Assembly (NCBI GenBank): GCA_041654215.1
Contig: JBAZDY010000049.1
Span: 1-11,008, forward strand
Reading direction: 5' to 3'
From: Undivivens sp041654215
GTDB lineage: Bacteria > Omnitrophota > Gorgyraeia > Gygaellales > Profunditerraquicolaceae
DNA length: 11,008 nt
The number at the start of each line of letters is the position of its first letter. Positions within the stretch are counted from its first letter, which is position 1. The translations under genes were made by a program, and so were the position numbers. The notes beneath the pieces were generated by a model. It was not told where the DNA came from. It searched no databases and worked only from the letters and a program-made list of their open reading frames with translations. Of this stretch, positions 1 to 7,431 are shown one piece after another.

Positions 1-117
1 CGCCCTTCCCGGGCCGGATTAAAATATCATTTCCCGGCATTCTTGAGAACCCTAAAACCCAGCACCAAGAACCAGTATTTCTATTTAGGACATTCTTATC
101 TTGATAGTCCAGCAGCG

Positions 118-143
118 CGTATTTGAGTTGCGTATTTGAGTTG
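118..143. repeat. 13-bp perfect tandem repeat (2 copies)
   Basis: The unit CGTATTTGAGTTG occurs at 118-130 and again, directly abutting, at 131-143. A third partial copy, GCGTATTTGA, lies at 211-220 in the leader. Each full unit contains TTGAGT, which resembles a -35 element, and the second unit runs into the TTGCTT used as the -35 call here. This could be a duplicated regulator site or a recent slippage event. Confidence 0.85.
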
Positions 144-173
144 CTTTCCGGTTAAATCGGTATATAATATAAT
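141..173 (+). promoter_or_regulatory. Sigma70-type promoter for the 277-8920 operon
   Basis: TTGCTT (141-146) is followed after 16 bases by a perfect TATAAT (163-168). A second, overlapping TATAAT lies at 168-173. The -10 area sits in a small dyad, GGTAT (159-163) and ATACC (172-176), which could be an operator. Transcription would start near 175-180. No other comparable promoter was seen before the gene at 8975, so this one may drive the whole run, although internal promoters cannot be excluded. Confidence 0.65.
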
Positions 174-276
174 ACCTATACGCGATAGTAAGCGTTGGTT
201 TCTTCCCTAAGCGTATTTGACCTGTTCTTTCGGCATTTCACGGCCGCTAACCAGCAAGAAAGAGAAAGGATTCATA

Positions 277-981
277 ATGAAAATAGGCATATTCGGCATA
301 GATAGTATTCAGGCCGGTAAGGCTAACATCAAGGACGAAAGGGTTGACGCCCTGGCAAAAATGTTCAATTCCGGGAAGAAGGTTTATATCCAGGCAGACC
401 TCATTACCGACCGGGAAAAGATCAAAGAAGCTGATGGTATCATCTGCCCGGCGTTGAATAAAGACGATCTTATAATTTCCGATATGGAGTTCGTGGATTT
501 GCGCCTGGAGCGTTCGAGCGACGATGCGGAAAAGAAGCTCATGGCGAGATTTAAGGACCAGTTGGACAAGGTCAAATTTCTTTCAGAGCTGGAGATAAAC
601 GCGGAAGAGACTAAATTTATCGCGGGCTATCCGTTGTTGACGGTGAAACCGGTATATCTGGCTGCCGCGGAAGAGGTCGCCGACAGAGATAAACTACTGC
701 CGCCTGCCTACGCAGAGTTCGGATATATTTCATATTTTACGGCCGGAGACAAGGATTCGCATGCCTGGTCCCTGAAAAAAGGCGCCAACGCCTGGGAGGC
801 CGCCGGGTGCATCCATTCGGACATCCAGAAGGGCTTTATCCGCGCGGAGGTCGTGAGTTACGCCGATTTAATCAGCGCGGGAAGTCTTTCACAGGCAAGG
901 AATAACAACAAGATAAGTCTGGAGAATAAAGAATACATCGTTAGGGACGGGGATTATATAGTTTTTAAATGCAATAAATGA
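277..981 (+). CDS. Shortened YchF/Obg-like protein (pseudo-GTPase with DUF933/TGS-like C-terminus)
   Basis: This 234-residue protein has a C-terminal half (about 148-232) that matches the C-terminal domain of the YchF/OLA1 ATPase family: FGYISYFTAGDKDSHAW, then KKG, AAGCIHSDIQKGFIRAEV, and a final RDGDYIVFK. The central part also follows YchF: DLIISDMEFVDLRLER (64-79) resembles its helical insertion, and a PLLTVKPVY segment (119-127) precedes the lost guanine/adenine-recognition motif. The N-terminal GxPNVGKS P-loop is absent; MKIGIFGIDS runs straight into IKDERVDALAKMF (18-30), which aligns with the 'VPDPRLDAL' part of YchF. YchF proteins are usually about 360 residues, so roughly a third is missing and nucleotide hydrolysis is unlikely. 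A role on the ribosome or in protein binding is an inference. ATG 277 is chosen because it follows the purine-rich AGAGAAAGGA and begins where family similarity begins; a TTG 60 bases upstream has neither. It is the first gene of the operon, 31 bases before purH. Confidence 0.8.
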   Translation: MKIGIFGIDSIQAGKANIKDERVDALAKMFNSGKKVYIQADLITDREKIKEADGIICPALNKDDLIISDMEFVDLRLERSSDDAEKKLMARFKDQLDKVKFLSELEINAEETKFIAGYPLLTVKPVYLAAAEEVADRDKLLPPAYAEFGYISYFTAGDKDSHAWSLKKGANAWEAAGCIHSDIQKGFIRAEVVSYADLISAGSLSQARNNNKISLENKEYIVRDGDYIVFKCNK

Positions 982-1000
982 CCGTTTGTCCCGGCGGAAA

Positions 1001-1006
1001 GAAGGA
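1001..1006 (+). promoter_or_regulatory. Ribosome binding site deciding the purH start
   Basis: GAAGGA lies six bases before ATG 1013. An in-frame TTG at 986 would add nine residues, but it has no Shine-Dalgarno sequence, and PurH similarity begins at MIKIKRALISVFDK. Confidence 0.7.
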
Positions 1007-1012
1007 TGTCGG

Positions 1013-2569
1013 ATGATAAAGATAAAAAGGGCGTTGATCAGCGTTTTCGATAAACAAGGGCTTGCGGAGTTCGCCGCCTGCTTGCGCGATTTCGGCGTGG
1101 AGATAATTTCTACCGGCGGGACCGCCGCTATGCTGCGTGAGAACGGGTTTAAGGTCAAGGAAGTTTCAGAACATACCGGTTTCCCGGAGATGCTGGACGG
1201 AAGGGTGAAAACCCTGCATCCGGCAATACACGGAGGACTGCTGGCGGTCAGGAGCAACCGGGAGCATATGGAAAGCCTGAAGAGCCAGGGTATTGAAGAG
1301 ATAGACATGGTGGTGGTGAATCTGTATCCTTTTGAAGCCGTAGCCTCCAGGCCCGGCGCCGGGGATGAAGAGATCATTGAGAATATAGATATCGGAGGTC
1401 CGGCCATGCTGCGTTCCGCCGCCAAGAACAGCGCTTCCGTGGCGGTGATTTGCGACCCCCGGCGGTATCCCGTCGTGATCTCGGAGATGAGACGTAACAA
1501 CGGATGCCTGCCGGCCGAATTGCTGCGTTCCTTCGCGGCGGAGGTCTTTGCCAGGACCAGCGCCTATGACGGCGCGATATACGCGTATCTTTCCGGCGGA
1601 GGCCGGCGGGAAGAGAGGCTTCCCGATCTGCCGCGCGATCTGCGTATGGAGTTCATCAAATTGCAGGATCTCCGTTACGGGGAGAACCCGCACCAGCGCG
1701 CCGCCTTCTACGGTACGTCCGGCAAAATATCCGGCCTGGCCGCAATGCGCCAGCTGCAGGGTAAGGAGCTTTCTTTCAACAATTTTCTCGATTTAAACGC
1801 CGCGGTGGAGATAGCGCGGGAGTTCAATAAGCCGTCTGCGGTGATCGTGAAACACAACAATCCCTGCGGCGCCGCCTGCGCGCAGACTCTATGCAAGGCG
1901 TATCTGGACGCCTGGAAATGCGATCAGCTTTCCGCTTTCGGCGGCATCGTCGCTCTGAATAAGCCTTTGGATGCCAAGACCGCGTCCGCGATATTGCGCA
2001 GCGGTTTTCTGGAATGCGTGATCGCCCCCGGGTACGATAAAGGAGTCATCGAACTGTTTAAGGGCAGAAAGAACCTGCGCCTGCTGGAACTCCCGGATTA
2101 CAGCGATCTCCGGGAAATGGATTTCAAACGCGTAAACGGAGGATGTCTGCTGCAGGAACGCGACTTGTTCTCTTTAGACGAACGAAAACTCAAGGTTGTT
2201 ACCCGCAAGAAGCCGGGACGCGCACAGATGAAAAGTCTCTTCTTTGCCTGGGAGATCGCCAAACACGTGAAGTCGAACGCGATCGTGCTGGCTAAAGGGA
2301 CCCGTTGCGCCGGGATAGGCGCCGGGCAGATGTCCAGGGTCGAGTCGGTGGCCATCGCCGCCAAGAAAGCCGGCAGGAAATCCGGGGAGCTGTGCCTGGC
2401 TTCGGACGCCTTCTTCCCCAAGCCGGATTCCATCACCCTGGCGGCCCGAGCCGGCGTGAAAGCGATAATACAGCCCGGAGGTTCGATAGCCGACGAGGAG
2501 ATAATCCGCGCCTGCGATAAATACGGTATAGCGATGGTCTTTACCGGCATCCGGCATTTCAAACATTGA
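1013..2569 (+). CDS. purH: Bifunctional AICAR transformylase / IMP cyclohydrolase
   Basis: PurH catalyses the last two steps of de novo purine synthesis in the cytoplasm: transfer of a formyl group from 10-formyl-THF to AICAR, then ring closure to IMP. The 518-residue length is normal. The N-terminal MGS-like cyclohydrolase domain (about 1-140) shows ALISVFDK, STGGTA (33-38), DGRVKTLHPAIHGG (62-75) and NIDIGGPAMLRSAAKN (124-139). The transformylase domain shows LRYGENPHQ (220-228), ELSFNNFLDL (252-261), the catalytic Lys-His pair in VKHNNPCGA (K280, H281), SAFGGIVALN (307-316), SDAFFPKPDS (464-473) and a C-terminal GIRHFKH. No key residue is missing. The folate substrate links it to folC, mnmE and folE downstream; folC starts 16 bases after the stop codon. 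Confidence 0.98.
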   Translation: MIKIKRALISVFDKQGLAEFAACLRDFGVEIISTGGTAAMLRENGFKVKEVSEHTGFPEMLDGRVKTLHPAIHGGLLAVRSNREHMESLKSQGIEEIDMVVVNLYPFEAVASRPGAGDEEIIENIDIGGPAMLRSAAKNSASVAVICDPRRYPVVISEMRRNNGCLPAELLRSFAAEVFARTSAYDGAIYAYLSGGGRREERLPDLPRDLRMEFIKLQDLRYGENPHQRAAFYGTSGKISGLAAMRQLQGKELSFNNFLDLNAAVEIAREFNKPSAVIVKHNNPCGAACAQTLCKAYLDAWKCDQLSAFGGIVALNKPLDAKTASAILRSGFLECVIAPGYDKGVIELFKGRKNLRLLELPDYSDLREMDFKRVNGGCLLQERDLFSLDERKLKVVTRKKPGRAQMKSLFFAWEIAKHVKSNAIVLAKGTRCAGIGAGQMSRVESVAIAAKKAGRKSGELCLASDAFFPKPDSITLAARAGVKAIIQPGGSIADEEIIRACDKYGIAMVFTGIRHFKH

Positions 2570-2585
2570 ACCGTTTTTAGCCTCC

Positions 2586-3971
2586 ATGACTTATCCCCAG
2601 ATCCTGGATTATCTCGAATCCCTGATAAATTACGAAAAGGTCTCCCGCTGGGCCTATAAAACGTCTTTTAAACTGGAGCGCTTTGCTGGTTTTCTGAAGC
2701 GCGTCGGAGATCCGCAGCGCGGCCTGCGCTGCGTGCACGTGGCCGGTTCCAAAGGAAAAGGCTCCACCTGCGCCTTTACGGCTTATATGCTGAGAGAGAT
2801 GGGATATTCCGTCGGGCTTTACACCTCTCCGCATTTGAGCGGTCTGCGGGAACGCTTCAGGATCCTGCGTCCGGGCGCGCGGAGCGCGGACGGGCGCGAC
2901 CCTTTCGAGGGGATGATCCCGGAGGAAACTTTCAGCCGCCTCGCCGGAGAGTTAATGGAGGTTAACGGAGAATCCGGCGGCGGGGACGGGGAAAAAGGGG
3001 TCACGTATTTTGAGTTCTGCACGGCGCTGGCGTTACGTTATTTTTCCCGGGAGAACGTGGATTTCTGCGTGTTTGAGACCGGCCTCGGAGGCAGGCTTGA
3101 CGCGACTAATTGCGTGGAGGCGGCGGTTGCGGTGATCACACCGATAAGTTACGAGCATACGCGGGTGCTGGGCAGGACATTGGCGGAGATCGCCGGGGAG
3201 AAAGCCGGGATCATCAAGCCGGCAGTCAATAAAAAACAGCTTTTGGAAGTGATCTCTTCTCCTCAAATGGAACCGGCGGCAGAGGTAATCAGGAAAAGGT
3301 GCGCCTGGACCAAGTCCGGGCTCTGGGAGGTCGGAAAAGATATAACCTTCAAGATAAATAACGGCACATTCGGAGTAAAAGGCAGGTTCGCAGAGTACGG
3401 CGGACTGCGCGTGACTCTGCCGGGAAAACACCAGGTGGTAAATTCCGTTACCGCGCTGGGGGCGGTGGAAGCCTTGGCTCATAGATACAGACTGCAAGCC
3501 GATGTTGATTCTTTAAGGCGGGGACTTTATAATACCGTATGGCCCGGCAGGTGCGAGACGATCGCGCGGGACCCGCTCATTCTTCTTGACGGTGCGCAGA
3601 ACAGGGCCTCGGCCGCAGCATTGAGAGAGACTGTAAAGGAGAGTTTTTCTTTCCGCAGGCTGATACTTGTGCTGGGGCTGTCTGCCGATAAAGATATCCG
3701 CGCCGTTTGCAGGGAATTGGTCCCTTCGGCAGACACCGTAATAATAACCAGGGCGGATAACCCCCGCGCCTGCGGCACTGATGTGATAGAGAAAGAAGTC
3801 CTGCGGGTCACCGGACGCCTCGGAGGCCGCGTCAAAGTCGTGAAGACCGTCTCCGTCGGGGAAGCGATGGAAAAAGCGAAATCCGGGGCGGATAAGGAGG
3901 ACATGATATTGGTCGCCGGGTCTTTGTTCCTGGCGGGAGAGGCGCGCGATGTTATTACGGGACGACTCTGA
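2586..3971 (+). CDS. folC: Dihydrofolate synthase / folylpolyglutamate synthase
   Basis: FolC is a Mur-ligase-like enzyme that uses ATP to add L-glutamate to dihydropteroate and then to tetrahydrofolates. The 461-residue protein has the expected N-terminus (YLESLINYEKVS, then LERFAGFLKRVGDPQ), a P-loop in HVAGSKGKGS (51-60), TSPHLSGLRERFRI (80-93), the core ETGLGGRLDATN (164-175), EHTRVLG (190-196) and GEKAGIIKP (204-212), whose Lys206 is the expected carbamylated lysine. LPGKHQVVN (278-286) starts the C-terminal part. One oddity is the C-terminal signature usually read as DGAHNP, which is DGAQNR here (335-340). The insert around 94-138 is Gly/Glu-rich and probably a loop. There is no strong Shine-Dalgarno sequence before ATG 2586, so translation may be coupled to purH. 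The 3' end overlaps mnmE by 23 bases. Confidence 0.95.
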   Translation: MTYPQILDYLESLINYEKVSRWAYKTSFKLERFAGFLKRVGDPQRGLRCVHVAGSKGKGSTCAFTAYMLREMGYSVGLYTSPHLSGLRERFRILRPGARSADGRDPFEGMIPEETFSRLAGELMEVNGESGGGDGEKGVTYFEFCTALALRYFSRENVDFCVFETGLGGRLDATNCVEAAVAVITPISYEHTRVLGRTLAEIAGEKAGIIKPAVNKKQLLEVISSPQMEPAAEVIRKRCAWTKSGLWEVGKDITFKINNGTFGVKGRFAEYGGLRVTLPGKHQVVNSVTALGAVEALAHRYRLQADVDSLRRGLYNTVWPGRCETIARDPLILLDGAQNRASAAALRETVKESFSFRRLILVLGLSADKDIRAVCRELVPSADTVIITRADNPRACGTDVIEKEVLRVTGRLGGRVKVVKTVSVGEAMEKAKSGADKEDMILVAGSLFLAGEARDVITGRL

Positions 3972-5337
3972 TACGATAGCGGCCCTTTCTACCTCTCCCG
4001 GCGAATGCGGGATAGCCATAATCAGGGTCAGCGGTAAAAATGCCCTCGGCGTAGCGGACAGGGTGTTCAGGCCGGCGGCCGGCGGGAAACCGTCGGAACT
4101 GCCGAGCCATTCTTTGAACTACGGCTGGGTAGTCGAGGCTTCCGGGCAGTCCGTGGATGAAGTAATGCTGGGGATAATGAAGGCCCCTCGCAGTTATACC
4201 CGCGAAGACGTCGTGGAGATCAACTGTCACGGCGGCGTTATCAGTTCCAGGCGCGTCCTGGATTTGTTGCTGCAAAGCGGCTGCCGGCCGGCCGAACCGG
4301 GTGAATTTACCAAGCGGGCTTTTTTGAACGGGCGCATAGATCTTTCGCAGGCTGAAGCGGTAATGGACGTTATCGGAGCGCGGACGGAGGCGGCTTTAAG
4401 GAGCGGCGTGGTGCACCTCAAGGGAGGGCTCTCCGCCCGGATAGCGCCGTTGAGAGCAGAGCTTCTTGACCTGCTGGCGGGTCTGGAAGCCGCCATCGAT
4501 TTCCCGGAAGAGGACGCTTACGGGGGAGTTACGGAGAGCGCCCCTGCGTGTTTGGAAAAGGCAATTGAGGGCATACGTTTTTTGATCGAGACTTCCCGCT
4601 GCGGCATCCCTTTAAGCGAAGGCGCGAGCGTGGCTATCTGCGGCAGGCCCAACACCGGGAAATCCTCGCTGTTGAACGCTTTGCTGAAAAGAGAGCGTTC
4701 CATCGTGACTCATATAGCCGGCACGACGCGTGACACCGTTGAAGAGGATACCGATATTAAAGGCATCCCGGTCAGGCTTATCGATACGGCCGGTATCAAG
4801 GAACCGGAGGACGCCGTTGAAAGAAAAGCCGTTCTGCGTTCCAGGCGCTATATGGATTCCGCCGACGCGGTACTGCTTTTGTTCGACGGCGGCAGAAAAC
4901 TGGAAGCGGCCGACAAAAGCCTGATAAGGAGACTGCGCAAGAAAAAGAACGTGCTGGCGGTTGTCAATAAATGCGATCTTAGATTGAGGGCAGAGACGGG
5001 ACTGCTGGAAAAAGCATTCGGGGAATGTGTTTCGGTTTCTGCCAAGAAGGGGACCAACCTCGGGCTGCTGGAAGAAAAGATAGCCGGCCGGATATTCAAG
5101 GGAGGGGCGCCGGAGGGCGGAGAGGTTTTCATCTCCAGCCGCAGGCACCTGGAATTGTTGAGAAGGGCGCAACGGCATCTTTCCACTGCCCGCGCGTCGT
5201 TTATTGACGGTCTTTCCCCGGAACTGGCGGCACAGGACATCAAGGACGCCCTTGCCGGAATGGACTCGATCCTGGGGCTGGATTTCTCGGGAGACGTATT
5301 AAAGAGGATATTCGGCAGATTCTGCATAGGGAAGTGA
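3949..5337 (+). CDS. mnmE: tRNA-modification GTPase MnmE
   Basis: MnmE, normally with MnmG, installs the (carboxymethyl)aminomethyl group at C5 of wobble U34 in certain tRNAs, using a folate-bound one-carbon unit. The 462-residue length is typical. The N-terminal folate-binding domain shows DTIAALSTSPGECGIAIIRVSG (8-29) and YTREDVVEINCHGG (83-96). The helical domain shows EPGEFTKRAFLNGRIDL (116-132). The inserted G domain has G1 GRPNTGKS (232-239), G2 IAGTTRD (256-262), G3 DTAG (279-282), G4 NKCD (340-343) and a SAK motif (364-366). The C-terminus is CIGK (459-462), with the conserved cysteine. The start has a strong GGGAGAGG six bases upstream and lies inside the end of folC. No mnmG is present in the window. 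Confidence 0.98.
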   Translation: MLLRDDSDTIAALSTSPGECGIAIIRVSGKNALGVADRVFRPAAGGKPSELPSHSLNYGWVVEASGQSVDEVMLGIMKAPRSYTREDVVEINCHGGVISSRRVLDLLLQSGCRPAEPGEFTKRAFLNGRIDLSQAEAVMDVIGARTEAALRSGVVHLKGGLSARIAPLRAELLDLLAGLEAAIDFPEEDAYGGVTESAPACLEKAIEGIRFLIETSRCGIPLSEGASVAICGRPNTGKSSLLNALLKRERSIVTHIAGTTRDTVEEDTDIKGIPVRLIDTAGIKEPEDAVERKAVLRSRRYMDSADAVLLLFDGGRKLEAADKSLIRRLRKKKNVLAVVNKCDLRLRAETGLLEKAFGECVSVSAKKGTNLGLLEEKIAGRIFKGGAPEGGEVFISSRRHLELLRRAQRHLSTARASFIDGLSPELAAQDIKDALAGMDSILGLDFSGDVLKRIFGRFCIGK

Positions 5338-5340
5338 AAC

Positions 5341-5345
5341 GGAGG
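5341..5345 (+). promoter_or_regulatory. Ribosome binding site deciding the folE start
   Basis: GGAGG lies six bases before ATG 5352. A GTG at 5334 overlaps the mnmE stop codon and is in frame, but it has no such signal and would add only six residues with no family similarity. Confidence 0.7.
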
Positions 5346-5351
5346 ACAGCT

Positions 5352-5924
5352 ATGGATAAGGTGAAGATGGATAAGGCCAAGATAGAGAAAGCGGTGAAGG
5401 ACATCCTGGAGGCGATCGGTGATGATCCGGGCCGCACCGATCTGCTGGAAACGCCGAGGCGGGTAGCCGATATGTACGAGGAGATATTTTCAGGCATCGG
5501 GCGCGATCCCAAAGAAGAGCTGGAGGTGATCCTGGAGCAGAAACACGACGAGATCATCCTTCTCAAGGGGATACCGCTTTACAGCATTTGTGAACACCAC
5601 CTGCTTCCTTTTATCGGCAAGGCCAACGTGGCATACATACCGAAGAACGGCCGTGTTACCGGTTTGAGCAAACTGGCGAGGGTAGTCGATATACTTTCCC
5701 GCCGCCCGCAGGTGCAGGAGAGATTGACCACGCAGATAGCGGATATAGTAATGAAGGAACTCCAGCCGCGCGGATGCATGGTGGTGATCGAAGCGGAGCA
5801 TCTTTGCATGTCGATGCGCGGAGTAAAAAAACCGGGGACGCTGACGGTCACTTCGGCGGTGCGCGGGATATTCCAGGAAAGCGAAAAGACCAGGGCGGAG
5901 ACCATGGCGTTGATGAAATTTTAA
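5352..5924 (+). CDS. folE: GTP cyclohydrolase I
   Basis: FolE converts GTP to 7,8-dihydroneopterin triphosphate, the entry step of tetrahydrofolate synthesis. This is a 190-residue type IA enzyme of normal length. TDLLETPRRVADMY (29-42) is the family N-terminal signature. Zinc ligands are visible as Cys80 and His83 in SICEHHLLP and Cys152 in EHLCMSMRG. The catalytic region continues through GLSKLARVVDILSRRPQVQERLT (104-126), and the C-terminus has the usual TSAVRGIF (167-174). The first 15 residues are Lys-rich with near-repeated MDKVK and MDKAK; a second ATG at 5367 is possible but has no better signal. It follows mnmE by 14 bases and precedes the PilZ gene by 14 bases. Confidence 0.98.
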   Translation: MDKVKMDKAKIEKAVKDILEAIGDDPGRTDLLETPRRVADMYEEIFSGIGRDPKEELEVILEQKHDEIILLKGIPLYSICEHHLLPFIGKANVAYIPKNGRVTGLSKLARVVDILSRRPQVQERLTTQIADIVMKELQPRGCMVVIEAEHLCMSMRGVKKPGTLTVTSAVRGIFQESEKTRAETMALMKF

Positions 5925-5938
5925 AAAGGGGAGGCGGA

Positions 5939-6469
5939 ATGGGCATAGAAAGAAGGAAAGAGAAAAGGATGCACGTGTCGCTGCCGGTAAAACTTGTTTT
6001 TGGCAAGAAAGAGGAACTGTCCGGCGTAACCGTCAACATCAGCCGCCTGGGCAGTTATATCGAGATTTCCAGGCAGTTCGATTCCGGAGCGGAACTCGAT
6101 GTTACCCTCGAGATACCCGATTACGGCCAGGACAAGAAATCCGGCGGACAGGTCAGGTGCAGCGGGACGGTATTTCGCTGCGACCTCAGGGAAGGGCCGG
6201 GCGCGGAGCCTTTTTACGGGATAGGAGTATTTTTTACTTCTTTTGCCTCCAAGGAAGAGCGCGAGAGGCTCTCCAAATACGTCGATTTCCTGATCGTCAA
6301 AGAAGAAGAGGACGCCAGAGAGGGTTTCAAGAAATGGAAAGAAAAAAAGCTCGGCGGCGATTCGCGCAGGCGGCTTGAATACGAAAAAATGCTTGCCGAA
6401 ATGAACGAGATGCTCAAGAAAACGCTCGCAAAACTCGAAAAGATCGAGAAAGCGCTTCAGTCCAGGTGA
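5939..6469 (+). CDS. PilZ-domain protein with C-terminal coiled coil
   Basis: PilZ domains are receptors for the second messenger cyclic di-GMP. This 176-residue cytoplasmic protein shows the two binding motifs: RxxxR (R6 to R10, within RRKEKR) and NxSxxG (N33, S35, G38 in NISRLGSYIE). The beta-barrel continues to about residue 120 (EPFYGIGVFFTSF, then LSKYVDFLI). Residues 121-176 are highly charged and helical, with heptad-like hydrophobics (YEKMLAEMNEMLKKTLAKLEKIEKAL), consistent with a coiled coil for oligomerisation or partner binding. A GGGGAGG lies four bases before ATG 5939. Reading upstream of this ATG in the same frame overlaps folE and gives no family similarity. The stop codon overlaps the next start in GTGA, so the PEGA gene is probably translationally coupled. 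c-di-GMP binding is expected from the motifs; the target is not shown. Confidence 0.9.
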   Translation: MGIERRKEKRMHVSLPVKLVFGKKEELSGVTVNISRLGSYIEISRQFDSGAELDVTLEIPDYGQDKKSGGQVRCSGTVFRCDLREGPGAEPFYGIGVFFTSFASKEERERLSKYVDFLIVKEEEDAREGFKKWKEKKLGGDSRRRLEYEKMLAEMNEMLKKTLAKLEKIEKALQSR

Positions 6470-7431
6470 AACCGGCGTGGTTCCATAAAAGGGGACTTAA
6501 TGAGCAGAGGATAAGGGCTTTTTTGTTCTATAGCAGCGTCGCGGTCTTTTTCGCCGGCCTGCCGCTGATCCTCTCTTTTTCTTTCGGTTACAAATTCGAC
6601 AGGCGCACCTTTAAATTCAGCAGGACGGGGTTGTTATATCTTAAAACCCAGCCGCCGGGGGCCGAAATTTACCTGGATAAGAAGCTCCTGGTTGAAAAAA
6701 GCCCCGCGACCATCAACGAACTGCTTCCCGGCACTTACGAGGTGCGCGTTGAACTGCGCGGATACTATCCCTGGTCGGATGACGTCCGGATAGAGGAAAG
6801 CAAGATAACGCGCTTCGACAAGATCCTGCTTTTTCCTCTGCGCAACAACCTTAAGAAAGTCAACAAGACCTCGGTGGCGTATTTCTGCCTCGACAAGGAG
6901 AAGGACGCCGTATATTATCTGGACTCCAGGGACCGCATACTTTATCGCTGCGGGCTCGACGGAGAACGCCGGATTCCGGTCGGCAGGCTGCCGGCGTTGC
7001 AGTCCCAAGAAGCCGGATACCTTTTTTCCTCCGACAGGAGCAAACTGCTCTACTTTTCCCCTTCCCAGATCGGCATAGCCGAACTGCAGCAACGCAGGGA
7101 TGCCGAACCCGAGCGCGCTCCGTTCATCCTGGATTATCCGCAGTCGGATATCCGTGATGTCTTCTGGCACTCCGACAGTTTTCACCTGGTGATAGTCACA
7201 GCTCGTTCCGTAGAGGTAATGGAGGCAAGGCCGCGCGCTTGTCCGATCACGCTGGCAAGGCTTAACCGGCGCGACGCGCAGTCGTATTACGATACCGGCA
7301 GCGATACTTTGTGGTTCCTCGACCAGGAGAGGTCTCCCGAGGGCGACACGCACGGCAACCTGTATAAGCTGGAGCTGGACAGCCGCACGGCGCCCTTGTA
7401 CGATTTGATCAGGATCAGGAATGAAGAATAA
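6466..7431 (+). CDS. Membrane-anchored PEGA-domain protein with propeller-like C-terminus
   Basis: This is a 321-residue protein starting with GTG that overlaps the PilZ stop. A short basic N-terminus is followed by one membrane segment (about 18-41, AFLFYSSVAVFFAGLPLILSF). Next comes a PEGA domain (about 56-124): LYLKTQPPGAEIYLDKK, SPATINELLPG, YEVRVELRGYYPW. PEGA domains are small extracytoplasmic beta domains found near envelope proteins. The remainder (130-321) has repeated beta-rich segments such as VYYLDSRDRILYR, KLLYFSPSQIGIAEL, HLVIVTARSVEVME and DTLWFLDQERS, suggesting WD40/YVTN-like propeller blades. This is inferred from pattern only. The topology implies that most of the protein lies outside the membrane. 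Its 3' end overlaps the glycosyltransferase by 11 bases, suggesting a joint function. There is no strong Shine-Dalgarno sequence. Confidence 0.82.
   Translation: MKPAWFHKRGLNEQRIRAFLFYSSVAVFFAGLPLILSFSFGYKFDRRTFKFSRTGLLYLKTQPPGAEIYLDKKLLVEKSPATINELLPGTYEVRVELRGYYPWSDDVRIEESKITRFDKILLFPLRNNLKKVNKTSVAYFCLDKEKDAVYYLDSRDRILYRCGLDGERRIPVGRLPALQSQEAGYLFSSDRSKLLYFSPSQIGIAELQQRRDAEPERAPFILDYPQSDIRDVFWHSDSFHLVIVTARSVEVMEARPRACPITLARLNRRDAQSYYDTGSDTLWFLDQERSPEGDTHGNLYKLELDSRTAPLYDLIRIRNEE

Larger units (their letters stand above)
1..276. other. Non-coding leader upstream of the operon
   Basis: No convincing gene is seen on either strand. One + frame is open from base 1 to a TGA at 124-126, but its translation has no recognisable motif and the region is AT-richer than the genes. 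The stretch holds a 13-bp tandem repeat, a sigma70-type promoter, and about 100 bases of untranslated leader before the ATG at 277. I looked for purine, PRPP, THF and c-di-GMP riboswitch signatures in the leader and recognised none. Confidence 0.6.

Noticed and set aside
1..126. A + strand frame open from base 1 to TGA 124-126 could be the end of an upstream gene.
   Set aside because: The 41 codons have no recognisable motif, the composition differs from the real genes, and other frames are open over part of the same stretch. Too short to support.
177..276. A riboswitch in the leader before the first gene.
   Set aside because: No conserved core of the purine, PRPP, THF or c-di-GMP classes and no terminator-type hairpin could be seen.
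5774..5938. An N-terminal extension of the PilZ gene overlapping folE.
   Set aside because: The extra 55 residues are Gly/Lys/Asp-rich out-of-frame folE sequence. The PilZ domain and a strong ribosome binding site fit ATG 5939.
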